From Candidatus Accumulibacter aalborgensis (GTDB taxonomy: Bacteria > Pseudomonadota > Gammaproteobacteria > Burkholderiales > Rhodocyclaceae): 64,000 nucleotides of DNA. Shown here in pieces: positions 16,671 through 25,828 of this stretch; the stretch's first letter is position 1, and every line of letters starts with the position of its first letter. The notes below the pieces were generated by a model. That model was not told the origin of the DNA, made no database searches, and was given only the letters and a program-made list of their open reading frames with translations. The stretch covers positions 1 to 64,000 of the forward strand of contig NZ_FLQX01000106.1 in NCBI RefSeq assembly GCF_900089955.1, read 5' to 3'. Made by a program: the position numbers and the translations under genes.

Positions 16671-18572
16671 CTAGCCCTTGACGGTGCCCAGCGCGCGTTG
16701 GAGCTGTTCGAGCGCCTTGGGATCTTCGATCGTCGTCAGATCGCCCGGATCGCGGCCTTCGGCGAGCGCCTGGATCGAGCGCCTGAGCAGCTTGCCCGAG
16801 CGGGTCTTTGGCAGCACGCTCACGAAGTGTACGCGGCTCGGGCGGGCGATCGCACCGAGGCTTTCGTCCACCTGCTTCATGACCGCCTTCTCGAGGGCCG
16901 CGGTTAGCTCAGGTGTGGCGATGCTGTCCACGTTCTTGACCACCGCGAAGGCCATCGGCATCTGACCCTTGAGCTGATCGGCAACGCCGACGACGGCGAC
17001 TTCGGCAATCGCCGAATGCCCCTGGATGGCTTCTTCGATTTCACGCGTTCCCAGACGGTGCCCGGCGACGTTGATCACGTCGTCGGTGCGGCCGAGGATG
17101 TAGTGATAGCCGTCCTTGTCCTTGATTCCCCAGTCAAACGAGGAGTAGACCTGCGGCTCGCGGAAAAGCGAGAAGTAGGTCGAGACAAAGCGCGCGTCGT
17201 CACCCCAGACGGTCGTCAGGCAGCCAGGTGGCAGCGGCGGCAGGATGCCGACAATGCCTTTTTCATCCGGGTCGCAGATCGTGCCGTCTTCGCGGAAGAT
17301 CTTGAGGTTGTAGCCATAGACCGGGAAGCTCGGCGTACCGAAGCGGATCTCGGTCTTTTCGACCCCCGGCATGGCCGACAGAATCGGCCAGCCGGTCTCG
17401 GTCTGCCAGTAGTTGTCGATTACCGGCAAGCCCAGTTCGCCCATGATCCACTCATGGGTCGGCTGATCGAGCGGCTCCCCGGCGAGGAACAGGTGCCTGA
17501 GACTGGACAGGTCGTACTTGTGCATGTAGGCGTTGTCGTGCTTTTTCAGGACACGCGCTGCTGTCGGCGCCGAGAACATGACGTTGACCTTGTACTTCTC
17601 GACGATCTGCCACCAGATGCCCGGGTCCGGGCGCAGCGGCGTTCCCTCGTACATGATGGTACACATGCCACCGATCAGCGGGCCGTAAATGATGTACGAG
17701 TGACCGACGACCCAGCCGATGTCTGAGGTGGCGAAAAATGTTTCACCCTCGCCGCCGCAAAAGATGTACTTGAGCGTCGAGGCCAGCGCAACGGCATAGC
17801 CGCCGGTATCACGCTGCACGCCCTTGGGTTTGCCGGTGGTGCCGGAGGTGTACAGGATGTAGGACGGTTCGGAGGATTCCAGCCAGGTGATCGGCACGTC
17901 GGCGTCCATGAACTCTGCGCGTAGCGTCGCGTAGTCGGTGTCGCGACCTTCGACCTTGTTGAAATCCTTGTCGAGACCGCGGTCGACCATCAGTACTTTG
18001 GCGGGCTTGTGCTCGGCCAGTTCAATCGCTTCGTCGAGCAGATCCTTGTAGGGTACGGCCTTGCCGCCGCGCATGCCGGCATCCGACGAGACGACCAGTT
18101 TCGGGGTCGCATCATCGATCCGCGTAGCCAGCGATCCGGAAGCAAAACCGCCGAAGACGACCGAGTGAATGGCACCGATGCGCGTGCAGGCGAGCATCGC
18201 GAACATGGCTTCGGCGATCATCGGCATGTAGATCAGGACGCGGTCGCCCTTGCCGACGCCGAGGCTCTGCATGATCGCCGCCATGCGCATGACTTCCGTC
18301 TTGAGCTCGGCGAAGGAGTACACCACTTCCTGGTCGGTCTCTGTCGAGATGAAGACCAGTGCCCGGTCATTCGGGCGCTTGGCCGCGTGACGGTCGACTG
18401 CGTTGTAACAGAGATTGGTTTCGCCGCCGACAAACCACTTCGCGAACGGCGGGTGGGAGAAGTCGAGTACCTGAGTGTACGGCTTGTGCCAGTCGATGAG
18501 CTTGGCTTCTTCAGCCCAGAACGCGTCCGGATGGTCGATTGATTGCTTGTGAAACTCTTGGATTGTCGTCAT
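16671..18572 (-). CDS. prpE: Propionyl-CoA synthetase (propionate-CoA ligase)
   Basis: AMP-forming acyl-CoA synthetase activating propionate, and possibly acrylate. The 633-residue length and the N-terminus (EFHKQSIDHPDAFWAEEAKL, then HPPFAKWFVGGETNLCYNAV) match PrpE better than acetyl-CoA synthetase. Adenylation motifs include YTSGTTGKPKGVQRDTGGYA and DNYWQTETGWPI. The C-terminal domain has the catalytic Lys in KTRSGKLLRRSIQ. A GAGGGAG site precedes the ATG. It follows the REC/GGDEF gene by 44 bp and acuI upstream of that, and ends at a strong terminator. Confidence 0.92.
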   Translation of the reverse strand: MTTIQEFHKQSIDHPDAFWAEEAKLIDWHKPYTQVLDFSHPPFAKWFVGGETNLCYNAVDRHAAKRPNDRALVFISTETDQEVVYSFAELKTEVMRMAAIMQSLGVGKGDRVLIYMPMIAEAMFAMLACTRIGAIHSVVFGGFASGSLATRIDDATPKLVVSSDAGMRGGKAVPYKDLLDEAIELAEHKPAKVLMVDRGLDKDFNKVEGRDTDYATLRAEFMDADVPITWLESSEPSYILYTSGTTGKPKGVQRDTGGYAVALASTLKYIFCGGEGETFFATSDIGWVVGHSYIIYGPLIGGMCTIMYEGTPLRPDPGIWWQIVEKYKVNVMFSAPTAARVLKKHDNAYMHKYDLSSLRHLFLAGEPLDQPTHEWIMGELGLPVIDNYWQTETGWPILSAMPGVEKTEIRFGTPSFPVYGYNLKIFREDGTICDPDEKGIVGILPPLPPGCLTTVWGDDARFVSTYFSLFREPQVYSSFDWGIKDKDGYHYILGRTDDVINVAGHRLGTREIEEAIQGHSAIAEVAVVGVADQLKGQMPMAFAVVKNVDSIATPELTAALEKAVMKQVDESLGAIARPSRVHFVSVLPKTRSGKLLRRSIQALAEGRDPGDLTTIEDPKALEQLQRALGTVKG

Positions 18573-18616
18573 GAGACTCCCTCTTGCAAAATGTGAACCA
18601 CGTGCACCAGTGGAAA

Positions 18617-19759
18617 TTACGCTTGCCGATTGTCTTGGACCTCGTGCTCCCGGTCAAGCAGTCGTTTTCGAATCCCTGCCAAAGGCAGACCCAACTCCAA
18701 CTCCCTTTCCAGCAGTTCCAGGAAGGGAAGTATTTCCTTGCCGAGCGGCACAAGATGCGGGATGACCGCACTCGCGTGCCCGGCCTTGATCAGGTCGATG
18801 GCATGGCCAAGCCGCGGTACCTGAACCTCGTTCAAGGGCTTGTTGGCGCACGCCACGACGCGATTGCCGCCGGCTTGTTGTGCGCTGTGCAGACGCTCGC
18901 CAGCGAGGATCAGTAGCGCCCCGGCAGAGCTTACCCTATCGACGGGGGTGTTGGCGACGCCAATGCTGACCGACAGCTCAAGGCGTTTTCCGTGGGCCGC
19001 AATATTGGCCACCGCGAAGGCCTCGCGCAGGCGGTTGGCAAAGGCCTCGCACGCCGGGTAGGGGGTACCTGGCGAAACCACCGCCAGCTCGTTGCTGGAA
19101 TAATGCCCCAGGCTATCTTCCTTGCGTACCTTGTTGGCCAGCATGCCGGCAAGGCGTTTCTGCAACTCCTTTGCCAGATCACCGCCATGTTCCTGACTCA
19201 GCGCCTCGAAGCGGTCAAAAGCCATGACCATGACGCTCACCGGGCCCTCGTGGCGCATCGCATGCGATACCGCCTGGGTGGCCTGTCGGTCGACGTACTG
19301 CCGCGTCGGTAGGCCGGTGTCGGGATGCTGGGAATGGTGACCCGGCTCCGCTCTGAGTTCGCTCTGCACTTCTGCCAACTGGAGCAGCGAGTCTATGCGT
19401 GCGAGCAGTTCGGCAGCACCGATTTCCCGGCCAATGAAGTCGGCAACGCCAAGCGATCTGGCTCGCTCATTGGCCTCCTCGTTGTCACCCGAGATCATCA
19501 GAACCGGCAATTGGCGCAGGCGCGCCAGCCGGGATGAGCGGATTCTCGGTAGCAGACCGTCGTCATCGAGTATCGGCGGCGACAGTGCGCAGATCACGAG
19601 CTGGATGGAAGGGTCGAGAACCAGCGCCTGCCAACCCGACTGGCCATCGACTTCCTCGCGAAAGCGGTAGCGGTCACGAACCAGCTTGATCAGCGTCGTG
19701 CGGACCATCCGCGATTCATCGACAATCAGGATGCGCGGCGCTTGCTTCGAGTCGTCCAT
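18617..19759 (-). CDS. Degenerate response regulator with GGDEF-like domain
   Basis: Two-domain protein of 380 residues. Residues 8-130 form a receiver-like fold (ILIVDESRMVRTTLIKLV), but the phosphoacceptor Asp is replaced by Ala58 (VICALSPP) and the conserved Lys by Arg111. Residues 145-300 resemble a diguanylate cyclase domain, but the GGDEF signature reads SSNEL at 221-225. It is therefore unlikely to be phosphorylated normally or to make c-di-GMP, and may act as a binding or scaffold protein. It lies between acuI (31 bp gap) and prpE (44 bp gap) on the same strand, so probably in one operon. Confidence 0.8.
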   Translation of the reverse strand: MDDSKQAPRILIVDESRMVRTTLIKLVRDRYRFREEVDGQSGWQALVLDPSIQLVICALSPPILDDDGLLPRIRSSRLARLRQLPVLMISGDNEEANERARSLGVADFIGREIGAAELLARIDSLLQLAEVQSELRAEPGHHSQHPDTGLPTRQYVDRQATQAVSHAMRHEGPVSVMVMAFDRFEALSQEHGGDLAKELQKRLAGMLANKVRKEDSLGHYSSNELAVVSPGTPYPACEAFANRLREAFAVANIAAHGKRLELSVSIGVANTPVDRVSSAGALLILAGERLHSAQQAGGNRVVACANKPLNEVQVPRLGHAIDLIKAGHASAVIPHLVPLGKEILPFLELLERELELGLPLAGIRKRLLDREHEVQDNRQA

Positions 19760-19790
19760 CGTGCCAGGCGATCAGTGGTCCGTATCAACT

Positions 19791-20795
19791 TCAGGCGACC
19801 GGTGCACCGGCGATGTCGACGACCACGCGTCCGTGTGCATGGCCCTCGACGTACTCCTTGAAGATGCCTGGCAACTCGTCGAAGGCGATGGCGCGTGACA
19901 TTTCATGCAGATGTCGCGGCCGCAGATCGTTTGCCAGACGCTGCCAGACACCACTGCGATACGGCTCGCCGATGTAACCGGAATCAATTCCGAGCAGCGA
20001 AGCGCCACGCAGGATGAAGGGCATCACCGTGGTGGTGAGTGACGAACTGGCTGCGAGGCCGATGCTGGCGATCGTCCCACCCTGTTTCATCGTGCTCACG
20101 ATCCAGGCCAGCACGTCGCCGCCGAGGTTGTCGACGGCACCCGCCCAGAGTGCCTTGTCGAGTGGCCGAATGCGCGCCAGATCAAGCGTCGAGCGGAGCA
20201 TGACCGCGGCCGCGCCAAGCCCCTTGAGGTAGTCGCTGGCTTTCTCCTTGCCGGTCAGCGCGGTGACCTGATAGTCACGCTCGGCCAGCATATCCACCGC
20301 CAGACCGCCGACGCCCCCCGTGGCACCGGTGACGATCACTGGGCCCTTCGCCGGCTGCAGACCGTTTTCTTCCATCCGCACGACGCCAAGCGCCGCCGTG
20401 AAGCCGGCCGTACCCAGGGCCATTGCCTCGTACAGCGACAGCCCTGCAGGCAGCGGGACGACCCAGTCTCCGGGCACTCTGGCGTACTCGGCGTAGCCGC
20501 CGTGGTGAGCCACACCGATGTCGAAGCTGGTGGCAATCACCGCATCGCCGGCCTGAAAGCGCGGGTCGGCGCTCGCTTCAACGATTCCTGACAGGTCGAT
20601 GCCGCCGACGCAGGGGAAGCGACGAATGATCCGACCGGCACCGGTGGCGGCCAGCGCATCCTTGAAATTGACGCTCGAGTAGGCGACCCGGATGGTCACC
20701 TCACCGGTGTCCAGTTGCGACTCGTCCATGGTGACGAAGCGACCTCGCGCCGAACCTTCGGTCGCTTCGATCAGATAGGCCTTGAACGGACGCAT
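19791..20795 (-). CDS. acuI: Acryloyl-CoA reductase / YhdH-AcuI family zinc-free MDR oxidoreductase
   Basis: Medium-chain dehydrogenase/reductase of 334 residues in the YhdH/AcuI branch. Features are the N-terminal AYSSVNFKDALAATGAG, GGIDLSGIVEAS, the NADPH-binding fold VIVTGATGGVGGLAVDMLAE, and no structural-zinc Cys cluster. Characterised AcuI proteins reduce acryloyl-CoA to propionyl-CoA with NADPH. An ATG at 20795 with AAGGAG five bases upstream is preferred over the GTG two codons earlier. Lying upstream of prpE in one apparent operon supports a role in C3-acid metabolism. Confidence 0.87.
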   Translation of the reverse strand: MRPFKAYLIEATEGSARGRFVTMDESQLDTGEVTIRVAYSSVNFKDALAATGAGRIIRRFPCVGGIDLSGIVEASADPRFQAGDAVIATSFDIGVAHHGGYAEYARVPGDWVVPLPAGLSLYEAMALGTAGFTAALGVVRMEENGLQPAKGPVIVTGATGGVGGLAVDMLAERDYQVTALTGKEKASDYLKGLGAAAVMLRSTLDLARIRPLDKALWAGAVDNLGGDVLAWIVSTMKQGGTIASIGLAASSSLTTTVMPFILRGASLLGIDSGYIGEPYRSGVWQRLANDLRPRHLHEMSRAIAFDELPGIFKEYVEGHAHGRVVVDIAGAPVA

Positions 20796-20923
20796 GCTCA
20801 CTCCTTGTCGTAGGGTGGAAGGTTGGGTCCCAAAACCGCCGGGCGGAACGGTCCGCGCCGTGAACGCTGGGCGATTATAAACACAAACTCCGGTTTCTTG
20901 AGTCGCCGCTAGTCGGTAGGGGG

Positions 20924-20952
20924 TTTACAGCGTGACATTTTTCACATAAATT
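20924..20952 (+). promoter_or_regulatory. Candidate promoter of the NlpC/P60 gene, possibly leaderless
   Basis: TTTACA (20924-20929) and TAAATT (20947-20952) are separated by 17 bp. The predicted transcription start falls only a few bases before the ATG at 20961 and no Shine-Dalgarno is visible, so the transcript may be leaderless. Confidence 0.4.
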
Positions 20953-20960
20953 CCGTCTCC

Positions 20961-21470
20961 ATGCTTAGAAAAAACACCCTCGTCTCTCTTCTCGGCGCCA
21001 CCCTGCTTGCTCTTTCAGGTGGCGGAGTGGTCCACGCCAACGAACTGCAGAAGCCTGCCGACGAACCTTCGCTGCTGGAACGTTACACCACCAGCGCGCA
21101 GGATCTGATCCTCAAGGGCTTCGAGCTGATTGGCATCAATTATCGCTTTGGCGGCGCCAACCCTGATAGCGGACTGGATTGCAGCGGCTTCGTTCAAGTG
21201 GTCTTCAGGGAAGCTATCGGCATTCTGCTGCCGCGTACTGCCAGGGAGCAAAGCGAGGTGGGTGCCGTGATAGACCAGCACGAGCTGAAGGCCGGCGACC
21301 TGGTTTTCTTCAACACCATGCGTCACGCCTTTTCGCATGTGGGCATCTATCTGGGCGACAATCGCTTCATGCATGCACCGCGTACCGGTTCAGAAGTCCG
21401 GATTGATGACATGCGTCAGAGTTACTGGATCCAACGTTACAACGGGGCGCGCCGCTTGCTGTCGCGCTGA
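20961..21470 (+). CDS. Exported NlpC/P60 (C40) family cell-wall peptidase
   Basis: Predicted periplasmic peptidoglycan endopeptidase of 169 residues. A signal peptide ends near VHA27-NE. The C40 catalytic triad is visible as Cys74 in LDCSGF, His126 in SHVGIYLG and His138 in FMHAP. The usual family features [16 protein letters not shown] and AGDLVFF are intact. It precedes aat by 44 bp on the same strand; the pairing may be only positional. The ATG lacks a clear ribosome site. Confidence 0.9.
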   Translation: MLRKNTLVSLLGATLLALSGGGVVHANELQKPADEPSLLERYTTSAQDLILKGFELIGINYRFGGANPDSGLDCSGFVQVVFREAIGILLPRTAREQSEVGAVIDQHELKAGDLVFFNTMRHAFSHVGIYLGDNRFMHAPRTGSEVRIDDMRQSYWIQRYNGARRLLSR

Positions 21471-21514
21471 CCGGCAAAGTCGCTCCGAAACGACGCCTGG
21501 CGTCGTGCCCCTCG

Positions 21515-22225
21515 ATGATCCCCTGGCTCGATGACCGGAAAACTCCGTTTCCGCCACTGGAGCTGGCGCTCAACGAGCCCAATGGCCTGCTCTGTGCCGG
21601 CGGTGATCTGTCTCCCCAGCGCCTGCTCAACGCCTACCAGCATGGCATCTTTCCCTGGTACTCGAGGGGCGAGCCCATCCTGTGGTGGAGTCCCGACCCG
21701 CGCATGGTGCTCTTTCCTGGCGAGTTCCGCATCGCACGCTCCTTGCGCCGCTGCTTGCGCTCGGGGCGCTGCGAAGTGAAACTCGACAGCGACTTCCCTG
21801 CCGTAATCCGGGCCTGCGCCGAAACGCCGCGTGCTGGCCAGAACGACACATGGATCACGCGCGACATGCAGCGTGCCTACTGGCAGTTGTTCGAATCCGG
21901 CATTGCCCATTCGGTAGAGACGTGGTTTGATGGCCAACTCGTCGGTGGCCTGTATGGGCTGGCCATCGGCCGCATGTTCTATGGCGAGTCGATGTTCTCG
22001 CGCGTGACCGACGCCTCGAAGATCGCCGCAGCGCATCTCGCCCGTTTCCTTGAAGAGGAGGGATTCGGCATGATAGATTGCCAGATGAACACGCCGCACC
22101 TCGCTTCGCTGGGAGCGCGGGAGATCCCGCGCGCGGTCTTCATCGCCCGGCTGCGTGCGCTGGTCAGCGTCGCCTGGCAGCCTGGCAAATGGCCGACCGA
22201 CGGCGCCAGCCAGCCCTGGACTTAG
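21515..22225 (+). CDS. aat: Leucyl/phenylalanyl-tRNA-protein transferase
   Basis: Adds Leu or Phe to proteins with N-terminal Lys or Arg, marking them for the ClpS-ClpAP N-degron pathway. The 236-residue protein shows the signatures [60 protein letters not shown], the [19 protein letters not shown] stretch and [17 protein letters not shown]. All match the family. It is followed after four bases by bpt, the other bacterial N-degron transferase. Confidence 0.96.
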   Translation: MIPWLDDRKTPFPPLELALNEPNGLLCAGGDLSPQRLLNAYQHGIFPWYSRGEPILWWSPDPRMVLFPGEFRIARSLRRCLRSGRCEVKLDSDFPAVIRACAETPRAGQNDTWITRDMQRAYWQLFESGIAHSVETWFDGQLVGGLYGLAIGRMFYGESMFSRVTDASKIAAAHLARFLEEEGFGMIDCQMNTPHLASLGAREIPRAVFIARLRALVSVAWQPGKWPTDGASQPWT

Positions 22226-22229
22226 GCGA

Positions 22230-22988
22230 ATGGCACGACTCAACGACTCCGACCTGCCATTTTCGCTGCTGCAGTTCTACGCCACAGCTCCCTACACCTG
22301 CAGCTACCTGCCGGGTGAACGGGCACGTTCGCAGGTCGCCACTCCCAGCCACCTGATCAATACCGAGGTCTACGGCGAACTCGTTCGCAGTGGTTTTCGA
22401 CGCAGCGGGGTGTTTACCTATCGCCCACGCTGCGACGATTGCCGTGCCTGCATCCCGGTACGAATTCCCGCCAGGCTGTACCAGCCCAACCGCAGCCAGC
22501 GGCGCAGCATCAGGCTGCACGCCGGCCTGACGGCGCGCGAGTTGCCGCTCGCCTTCGCCGACGAGCATTATCAGCTCTATCTGCGTTACCAGTCGGCACG
22601 ACACGCCGGCGGCGGCATGGACCAGGACAGCCATGAACAATACACGCATTTCCTGCTGCAAAGCCGTGTGGACACCCGGCTGATCGAATTCACCGAGGAC
22701 GGTGTCCTGCGCATGGTCAGCATCCTCGACGTTCTCAACGACGGCCTGTCGTCGGTCTACACCTTCTACGATCCGGACCATCAGCCGGCGAGTTTCGGCA
22801 CCTACAACATTGCCTGGCAGATCGCCCAGTGCGTGGCCAATCGACTGCCCTATCTGTACCTGGGCTACTGGATTCGGGATAGCCGGAAGATGGCTTACAA
22901 GGCTAGCTTCAGGCCGCTCGAAGGACTGTTTGACGGACAGTGGATAGCCCTTGGCGCGGGTCTCGCGGCCGCCACCGCGCAGCGTTGA
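22230..22988 (+). CDS. bpt: Aspartate/glutamate leucyltransferase (arginyltransferase family)
   Basis: Bpt/ATE-family enzyme that leucylates proteins bearing N-terminal Asp or Glu, feeding ClpS-dependent degradation. The 252-residue protein has the N-terminal Cys cluster ([21 protein letters not shown]), [10 protein letters not shown], and [20 protein letters not shown] with [18 protein letters not shown] at the C-terminus. The start is the ATG giving [19 protein letters not shown], four bases after aat; upstream in-frame ATGs lie inside aat. The chaperone-like cluster begins 49 bp downstream on the same strand. Confidence 0.94.
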   Translation: MARLNDSDLPFSLLQFYATAPYTCSYLPGERARSQVATPSHLINTEVYGELVRSGFRRSGVFTYRPRCDDCRACIPVRIPARLYQPNRSQRRSIRLHAGLTARELPLAFADEHYQLYLRYQSARHAGGGMDQDSHEQYTHFLLQSRVDTRLIEFTEDGVLRMVSILDVLNDGLSSVYTFYDPDHQPASFGTYNIAWQIAQCVANRLPYLYLGYWIRDSRKMAYKASFRPLEGLFDGQWIALGAGLAAATAQR

Positions 22989-23037
22989 TTTGCGGTAAAC
23001 TGCCGCCTTTCCCTGGCCCTCCACCTGACCTGTCTTG

Positions 23038-25545
23038 ATGTCGAGAAAGCACCGAACACCCCCTCCAGCCTCCCGGCAAACGCCCCCCAGCGCAGCGGTT
23101 TCGCCCGCGACGCGCGCCAGACAGGCCCTCGACGCGGGTCGCTATCGTGACGCGATCGAGTTCTTCAAGGACCTGCTCAAGAGCGAGCGGCGACCGGAAT
23201 GGGTCGATGCGCTGGCCCAGAGTTATGCCGGTCGGGCCGCCGAACTGGCGGGCAAGGGAATGTTTCCCGAGGCGCTGGTGGTGTGGCGTAATCGCTCCAG
23301 CCTGTGCGATAAGCCGCTGGTTGAAGGAGGCAGCCCCTACCTCGAGTGGCTGATGCGCGCCGGCGAGCACGACGCGGCGCTGCGCTTGCTGATCAGCGCC
23401 GACGCCGACCCGTCGACGGCGGCCGATCTCGAGACGCGTCTGGCCGCGGTGGCGCTGACCGCGCCCGATGGCACGCTGGCGCAGCTCGCTGATGATCGTC
23501 CGCTGCGTCGTCATCGTGCGGCGGCGCTGGCGTCGATCGCTGCTTGCTGCCGGGGTGATCGGGCCGATCTCGACGAGCAATTGCGCACCATTCCGTTTCG
23601 CTCCCCTTATCGCGATCTGCGCTTCATCCTCAAGGCGTTGCTGCTGGTCGGCGATGATCCTTCGCAGGCTGCCGACCTGATGGCCCGCATCGCTGTCGAC
23701 GGTCCTTTCGAGAAGCTCGCGGCCGTCGTTCGCGCGGCTCTCCTGCCCGGCAGCCGCTGGCTGGTGCCGATGCTCGCTCTTGACGAAGAGGGCCGGCAAC
23801 TGCTGCTCGACCTCAAGGGTTGTCCGGACAATCGGCGCGCGCTGATGTTCGAGGTTGCCGCGCTGGCCCGGCTCGGCACGCCGCCGACACCGGCCAAGGT
23901 CCTCGACCTCCTGCTGCGCCGTGGCCGCGTTTTGCCGACCAGCGCGGCCAGGCTCTGCCGACGCCTGTTGCCCTATGGCGCCAAACGCCTGGCGGAATAC
24001 CGCAGTGCTTTCGGTCAGTTGGCAGTAGCCGAGCGCGAGTGCATTCTGGCGCTGGCGATCGAACAGGATGGCGGGGGCTGGATCGAGGAGCACTGGTTGC
24101 GCGCCGTGGATCTGCTGTCGCCGCCCGACAAGGCGCCGCTGCACGCAGCGCTGATTCTCCGCCATCTGTACGAGGTCATCGTCGGCGACGCCGACGCCGA
24201 TGATTCCGAGTGCATCGACTGGCTGGAACGAAGCCTGCTGCTCGACCCCGATGATCGTGCGACGCACCTCAAGCTGATCAGAATCCACCGCCAGGCCAAG
24301 GATCTCCAGGCCGCGCGCGCGAGTCTCGATAGGGCGCTGGCGAGCTTTGCCAATGATCCGGCAGTGTTGCTCGAAGCGGTCGAAACGGCACTGGCCGGCA
24401 ACGCCTTCAAGAAAGCGGTGACCCTGGCCAAGCGCCTGCTCGAGATCGATCCGATCAATTCGAAAGTGCGCGCGCTGATTGGGCAGGCGCACCTGTCGCA
24501 CGCGCGCAAGCAGATCCGCGCGCAGCGGGCGGATGCGGCCGGCAGGGAACTCGACCTGGCCGAGGAATGGCTCAGTTCGCCGAACGATCGGAGCATCGCC
24601 ACGCTGCTGCGTGGGCTGAGCGCCAGCGATGCTCCGGCGACCGCGCTGTTGTTGGTAGCCGTGGCTGAACTAGGGGGCGGGCTGCTGGCCGCTTTCCATG
24701 TCTTGCTGGAATCCAGTCGTGTCGGTAGCCAGGGCGCGGGCGCCTTGCGTCGCGCTGGCATCGAACTGTCGCGGGCAGCGACCTCGCGGGAAGTCCTGGC
24801 CGTGGTGCAGGCGATCAATGCGCTGCGCGAGGCTGACGAGCGCAAGCTGCAGACTGTTCTCGACCCCCTGCGGGCGCCACTCAAGCGGGCGGCCGGCGCT
24901 GACTTCAGTGAGTCCGAACTGATCTCGATCTGCGAAACGCTGCTGCGCCGGGACGAAATCACCCTGTTGCAGGCCTATGCCGGTGCTGGCCTCAAGCGCT
25001 GGCCGGAGCGGCCGGTTTTCGTGTATTTGACGATCTTTGCCCGGCATGGCAAGTCGGCACGTTTCGCCATGTCCAGTCGAGAGATTGTGGCACTGGAAAA
25101 AGCCGCGGAGCAGGCGCAGGCCGATGGCGATCAACGTACCGTAGCGCGCATCCGCGAGCTCGTCCAGCCGTTGCCTGACTTCGCAGGCGGAGGGCCGGAC
25201 GACTTCGATGACCCGGATGTCTTCGGCGGTCCCGGCGAGGCACCGTTCGCCGATCTACACGCGCTGTTCGAGATGATGATCTCGCTGGACAACGACCAGG
25301 CGTTGATCACCATGGCTCGCGAACTCATGCCTGACGCTGAATTCTGTCCTCTGGAACGTGCGGCAGGTGGCAACCGGAAGAAGCTGGCGCGCTTGCTCAT
25401 CGATTATCTTGTCGAACTCGACGCGAAGGTTGGCGCGAGTCGTTCGCCGCGCGAAGCGCCGACGCCGGCGCCGCGCGCGCCCGAGCCGCTCAAAGGCAAG
25501 GTGCCAGTTCAGGACGACCGCCAGAAAGGGCTATTCGATGATTGA
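23038..25545 (+). CDS. Large helical-repeat (TPR-like) protein of a chaperone cluster
   Basis: Protein of 835 residues with a Pro-rich N-terminal tail (about 1-30) and then mostly alpha-helical repeats. TPR-like pairs are clearest around residues 385-500 (ECIDWLERSLLLDPDDRATH, AFKKAVTLAKRLLEIDPINS). The C-terminus is Arg/Pro/Ala-rich and charged. No catalytic motif was recognised. The ATG at 23038 is preferred over the TTG one codon earlier. Its last eight bases overlap the J-like gene, so expression with the Hsp70 cluster is very likely. A role as client- or partner-binding scaffold is inference from the fold and context only. Confidence 0.85.
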   Translation: MSRKHRTPPPASRQTPPSAAVSPATRARQALDAGRYRDAIEFFKDLLKSERRPEWVDALAQSYAGRAAELAGKGMFPEALVVWRNRSSLCDKPLVEGGSPYLEWLMRAGEHDAALRLLISADADPSTAADLETRLAAVALTAPDGTLAQLADDRPLRRHRAAALASIAACCRGDRADLDEQLRTIPFRSPYRDLRFILKALLLVGDDPSQAADLMARIAVDGPFEKLAAVVRAALLPGSRWLVPMLALDEEGRQLLLDLKGCPDNRRALMFEVAALARLGTPPTPAKVLDLLLRRGRVLPTSAARLCRRLLPYGAKRLAEYRSAFGQLAVAERECILALAIEQDGGGWIEEHWLRAVDLLSPPDKAPLHAALILRHLYEVIVGDADADDSECIDWLERSLLLDPDDRATHLKLIRIHRQAKDLQAARASLDRALASFANDPAVLLEAVETALAGNAFKKAVTLAKRLLEIDPINSKVRALIGQAHLSHARKQIRAQRADAAGRELDLAEEWLSSPNDRSIATLLRGLSASDAPATALLLVAVAELGGGLLAAFHVLLESSRVGSQGAGALRRAGIELSRAATSREVLAVVQAINALREADERKLQTVLDPLRAPLKRAAGADFSESELISICETLLRRDEITLLQAYAGAGLKRWPERPVFVYLTIFARHGKSARFAMSSREIVALEKAAEQAQADGDQRTVARIRELVQPLPDFAGGGPDDFDDPDVFGGPGEAPFADLHALFEMMISLDNDQALITMARELMPDAEFCPLERAAGGNRKKLARLLIDYLVELDAKVGASRSPREAPTPAPRAPEPLKGKVPVQDDRQKGLFDD

Positions 25546-25828
25546 CCCCTACCGCGTGCTTGGCGTCGACCTTTCGGCGGACGACGAGACGATTCGGGCC
25601 GCCTATCTGGCGGCGATTCGCGAATCGCCGCCAGAACGTGACCGCGAGCGGTTCGAGAGCGTGCGCGCCGCCTATGAGACCATCGCCGATCCTCGTCGGC
25701 GGATTGCGCACAGCCTGTTCGACCGTTCGCAGCCCACTATCGACGATCTGCTGGCTGCCGTGAGCAGCGATTTCGCGCCGCGTCACCCGACCGATCGGCG
25801 CCTGCTGCGCATTCTGGGGGCAAAATGA
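25538..25828 (+). CDS. Small J-domain-like protein lacking the HPD motif
   Basis: A 96-residue protein. Residues 3-57 align with a DnaJ J-domain: DPYRVLGVDLSADDETIRAA for helices I-II and RFESVRAAYETIADPRRR for helix III. At the loop that contacts Hsp70, the invariant His-Pro-Asp is Pro31-Pro32-Glu33 (RESPPERD). No Gly/Phe, zinc-finger or C-terminal substrate domain follows. Canonical J-proteins need HPD to stimulate Hsp70 ATPase, so this may bind without stimulating, or work with a co-adapted Hsp70. It overlaps both neighbours, by eight and four bases. Confidence 0.85.
   Translation: MIDPYRVLGVDLSADDETIRAAYLAAIRESPPERDRERFESVRAAYETIADPRRRIAHSLFDRSQPTIDDLLAAVSSDFAPRHPTDRRLLRILGAK

Noticed and set aside
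22909-24501. Long open frame antisense to the helical-repeat gene
   Set aside because: Low-complexity Arg/Gln-rich translation typical of a GC-rich antisense frame; the sense gene is part of an overlapping operon.
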